This document shows positions 61,680 through 64,000 of a stretch of DNA of 64,000 nt, in pieces (within the stretch, counting starts at the first letter, position 1; the number at the start of each line of letters is the position of its first letter). Under the pieces are notes generated by a model. It ran no database searches. It saw only the letters and a program-made list of their open reading frames with translations, and was not told the origin of the DNA. Origin of the DNA: a bacterium ADurb.Bin236 (GTDB lineage: Bacteria; UBP15; UBA6099). Where the stretch lies: the NCBI GenBank assembly GCA_002069885.1, contig MWCD01000006.1:1-64000 (forward strand), given 5' to 3'. The translations under genes and the position numbers were made by a program.

Positions 61680-62489
61680 TCATCGGCTGAGAGCGCCGCC
61701 GAGTCTTGCGGCCAAGGGCATGATGTGGCTGTAAACGGCAGACGCGTTGCGCCAGTGTCCGCGGCGAAGATTTTTTTGCAGCAGCTTGAACGCTTTCCGG
61801 CCCAAGGGTTTCGAAAACGGTTGCATTAGACAGGCGAGAAACGGGTCTCCCATCCACAAGTGTTTATGTCCGGGCAACAGAATGTCGAAGTCGATGTCCG
61901 CGAGCGTTTCTAGAGAGCCGCGCCAATCGTCGTAGTCGCTCATTATGCGAGAACTGCCGGGCACAAGGCAGTCGCCAGTGAATAGGATGGTTTTGCCCGA
62001 GACCTCGACCCGGACACAGACTGAGCCGGGAGTATGGCCGGGGGTATGAATGCATTCGAAGGTCAAGCCGGCTATGTCGAGACTTTGCCGCGAGGACATC
62101 AGGATATCTACGCGCTGCGGAGAAATCCTCTCGCCGAAAAACCAGCCCGCGCAGGTGCGTTCGCTGTCGGCTGTTTCAACAGGAGCCGCATCAGCCTCAT
62201 GCAGCGCGAGCGGCAGAGCGGGATTCTCCTTGCGGAGTCGTTCGATTCCGGCGATATGGTCGTAGTGGCAGTGCGTGCCGAGCACGACGGCGATGTTCTC
62301 CGGTCTCGCGCCGAGCGAGGCGAGGACGCCGAGCAGCTTATTGTGCGCCTTGCCGCTGCCGCAGTCGACAAGCGCCGGAGCGTCGCCCATCACCAGATAA
62401 GCCGAACTGTCGTAATGATGCGTCAGTTCCGAATCAGCGACTCGATATACGTTTTCATGCATTCTTTCATATGCGGGTTCTTTTTTCAT
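61680..62489 (-). CDS. MBL-fold metallohydrolase
   Basis: 269 residues. The metal-binding THCHYDHIAG motif lies near residue 83, GHTPGSVCV near residue 155, TGDCLVPG supplies the bridging Asp, and PGHKHLW the last His. It resembles glyoxalase II/RNase-Z-type hydrolases. N-terminal charged residues (MKKEPAYERMHENVY) and no signal peptide suggest a cytoplasmic location. ATG 62489 suits the AGAGGA site better than the ATG one codon upstream. Substrate unknown. Confidence 0.88.
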   Translation of the reverse strand: MKKEPAYERMHENVYRVADSELTHHYDSSAYLVMGDAPALVDCGSGKAHNKLLGVLASLGARPENIAVVLGTHCHYDHIAGIERLRKENPALPLALHEADAAPVETADSERTCAGWFFGERISPQRVDILMSSRQSLDIAGLTFECIHTPGHTPGSVCVRVEVSGKTILFTGDCLVPGSSRIMSDYDDWRGSLETLADIDFDILLPGHKHLWMGDPFLACLMQPFSKPLGRKAFKLLQKNLRRGHWRNASAVYSHIMPLAARLGGALSR

Positions 62490-62596
62490 CATTCCTCTTA
62501 TCGGCTTTCGCCGAAAATTTTACACCAATCGCGGTCGCAATAAACAACCTTTCCTCAAACATTTGTTCACAGTGCGAAGTTGCCGTCCGCTGCTGT

Positions 62597-62602
62597 TATA
62601 AT
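62597..62602 (+). promoter_or_regulatory. -10 box abutting the radical SAM start codon
   Basis: TATAAT ends 7 bp before ATG 62610, so transcription would begin at or next to the start codon. AGGCGG lies between them at too short a spacing for a normal ribosome site. Confidence 0.35.
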
Positions 62603-62609
62603 AGGCGGC

Positions 62610-64000
62610 ATGAAAGCGATGTTCGTGTGCATGGGAGCCGAGAACCTCGGTGTTGAATATCTTGCGGCAGAAGCGAGGGCCGCCGGCCACGAGGTTTCTC
62701 TGGCGTTCGACCCGGCGGTATTCGGCGGCCAGCTAATGTGGGACATCCCGACGCTGGCCCGGCGGTTGGACTTGAGGAAAAAAATCGCCGCGCGCGCGGC
62801 GTCGGAAAAACCGGATGTAGCGGCCTTTTCATGTCTGTCCGGAAACTACGCTTGGGCGCTGGCGGCGGCGGGCGACGTGAAGGAGGCCTCGCCTTCGACG
62901 AAGATATTTCTGGGCGGGCCGCACCCGACGGCTGTTCCGGAGAGGGCTGCCTCCGAGCCTGTGGCAGACGCGATAGCGGTCGGCGAGGCGGACTCGACGT
63001 TCGCGATGATGCTGCAGCGGGCCGGGGAAGGCCCGCGAGCCGTCGGCGACCCTCCGCCGGGCGTGTGGGAAAAACTTCCGGGCGGCGGGATCGCGACCGG
63101 CGGCCCGCCGCGCCTTGTCTCCGATTTGGATTCCCTGCCGTTCCCAGCGAAGGACTTGTTCTACGAGCGCGTCCCTTCCCTCCAGAGCCACTACATGATA
63201 ATGTCCGCGCGGGGATGCCCGTACAACTGTTCGTACTGCTACAAAAGCCTAGAGGCGCACTGCGCGCCCGGCTCCAACCCCGTGCGCCGAAGATCTCCGG
63301 AAAACACCCTGCAAGAGTTGCGCGAGGCGAAAGCTCGCTGGCGACTCCGCATGGTCGTCTTCAGGGACGACGTGTTTACGCTCAACCGCAAGTGGCTGGA
63401 GCGGTTCACCGAGGGATACCGTCGGGACGTCGCGCTGCCGTACTTCTGTTACACGCATCCCGCCGCGCTCGACGCCGGGACCGCCGACCTGATAAAAGAA
63501 GGCGGGTGCTCGTTCGTCACCATCGGAGTGCAGTCCGTGGACGAAGCACAGAGGCGCGAAATCCTCAACAGAAAATACACCAACGACCAAGCGAGACGCG
63601 CGGTGGCCCTGCTCAAGGAGCGAGGCATAACGGTGTCGGTAGACCATATAGCGGGCATCCCCGGAGACACGGAGGAAAAGCTGATGGACGCCGCCCGGTT
63701 CTATAATGAAATGAGACCGGACAGGCTGCTCACGTTCTGGCTGACATACTATCCGGGCACGCGAATCATGAAGACGGCGCTCGAAACGGGCGCGATAACG
63801 GAAAAGGACAAAGAAAGGATAGAATCCGGCGGCGCTGGACACAGATACAGCGGGGGCGGCGCGGGCGGCTTGACACCGGCAATGAAGAGGATGCCCGCCG
63901 TCATGGCTCTTGCCTCCATACTGCCCAAGCGGATGGCGGCGCGGTTTCTCGACAGCCCGCTGCGGCGGCTAGTCCCGGCATCGTTCGCCGCGCACAACAT
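62610..64000 (+). CDS. B12-binding-domain radical SAM protein, truncated by window edge
   Basis: At least 463 residues with no stop before the window ends. The N-terminal part looks like a cobalamin-binding Rossmann domain (AENLGVEYLAAEARAAGH, FLGGPHPTAVPERAA). The radical SAM centre is ARGCPYNCSYCYKS with the C-x3-C-x2-C iron-sulfur ligands (about residues 205-212). FVTIGVQSVDEAQRREILNR and VDHIAGIPGDTEEKL continue the barrel. Members modify lipids, cofactors or secondary metabolites; the product is unknown. Confidence 0.9.
   Translation, partial: MKAMFVCMGAENLGVEYLAAEARAAGHEVSLAFDPAVFGGQLMWDIPTLARRLDLRKKIAARAASEKPDVAAFSCLSGNYAWALAAAGDVKEASPSTKIFLGGPHPTAVPERAASEPVADAIAVGEADSTFAMMLQRAGEGPRAVGDPPPGVWEKLPGGGIATGGPPRLVSDLDSLPFPAKDLFYERVPSLQSHYMIMSARGCPYNCSYCYKSLEAHCAPGSNPVRRRSPENTLQELREAKARWRLRMVVFRDDVFTLNRKWLERFTEGYRRDVALPYFCYTHPAALDAGTADLIKEGGCSFVTIGVQSVDEAQRREILNRKYTNDQARRAVALLKERGITVSVDHIAGIPGDTEEKLMDAARFYNEMRPDRLLTFWLTYYPGTRIMKTALETGAITEKDKERIESGGAGHRYSGGGAGGLTPAMKRMPAVMALASILPKRMAARFLDSPLRRLVPASFAAHN

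Noticed and set aside
62738-63706. 322-codon Gly/Arg-rich frame
   Set aside because: Out of phase with the radical SAM gene, whose CxxxCxxC motif and continuous frame are convincing.
1-64000. CRISPR arrays, tRNA and rRNA genes, Noc-binding sites
   Set aside because: No regularly spaced direct repeats, no recognisable tRNA or rRNA cores, and no ATTTCCCGGGAAAT-type sites were seen on reading the window; a tRNAscan or CRISPR search would settle this.

Overview
The window looks like a chromosomal segment of a diderm (Gram-negative-type) bacterium close to its replication origin. Supporting signs are secreted and outer-membrane-type proteins with signal peptides, bacterial housekeeping genes, and sigma70-like -35/-10 boxes. 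The replication and segregation genes are mnmE-mnmG-rsmG with a perfect parS palindrome, two ParB-family genes, dnaA, dnaN and a DciA-type (DUF721) gene. I cannot name the phylum from sequence alone. Most genes are fairly GC-rich, but several stretches are clearly AT-richer: about 2.1-9.3, 12.6-13.2, 15.8-16.0, 18.2-19.9, 26.3-27.2 and 48.4-49.6 kb. Many intergenic regions hold structured repeats. An under-sampled lineage is plausible.

Layout. 0-1.4 kb: repeats and one membrane protein. 1.4-7.6 kb: mnmE, mnmG, rsmG, parS, parB1, parB2. 7.6-9.3 kb: long non-coding stretches around a CooT-like gene. 9.3-12.3 kb: an SCP2-domain protein facing a GMC oxidoreductase and its translationally coupled membrane partner. 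13.2-17.5 kb: an outer-membrane-type protein, then dnaA, dnaN, dciA. 17.5-20.2 kb: a repeat-rich zone enclosing an AT-rich islet (membrane protein plus lipoprotein, with a possible 37-codon upstream ORF). 20.2-25.9 kb: SDR, zinc-ribbon protein, methyltransferase, LUD protein, phosphofructokinase, enoyl-CoA hydratase. 25.9-27.2 kb: structured non-coding DNA with DnaA-box-like sites. 27.2-36.4 kb: GH35 glycosidase, MerR-like coiled-coil protein, alpha/beta hydrolase, NCS2 purine permease, orphan HNH endonuclease, ispG, glycosyltransferase. 36.6-48.9 kb: a long rightward series with a 1.1-kaa outer-membrane-type protein, PAP2 phosphatase, hotdog thioesterase, hydrolase, MmgE/PrpD, XRE-cupin regulator, acyl-CoA dehydrogenase, fold-III PLP enzyme, two unknowns and hicBA. 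48.9-64 kb: an unknown protein, glpK, prfC, a thymidylate-synthase-like gene, pheA, unknown membrane and secreted proteins, GH84 hexosaminidase, an MBL-fold hydrolase, and a B12-binding radical SAM gene that runs off the right edge.

The most unusual content is non-coding. One modular family of hairpin-bearing repeats has at least twelve copies here, many directly after stop codons. It comes in a compact form of about 190 bp and in a larger form with terminal inverted repeats, two copies of which carry extra inserted DNA. Other structures are a 133-bp MITE-like element, two three-hairpin cloverleaf palindromes, and an 18-bp-stem palindrome. The second theme is the segregation and initiation module: twin ParBs without ParA, one parS inside mnmG and one just before parB1, dciA in the place next to dnaN where recF often sits, and two candidate DnaA-binding regions.

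Functionally the cell appears to take up or salvage purines (NCS2), phosphorylate glycerol (GlpK), run glycolysis (PFK), oxidise acyl-CoAs (ACAD, ECH), trim N-acetylhexosamine and galactose glycans (GH84, GH35), and make isoprenoids by the MEP route (IspG).
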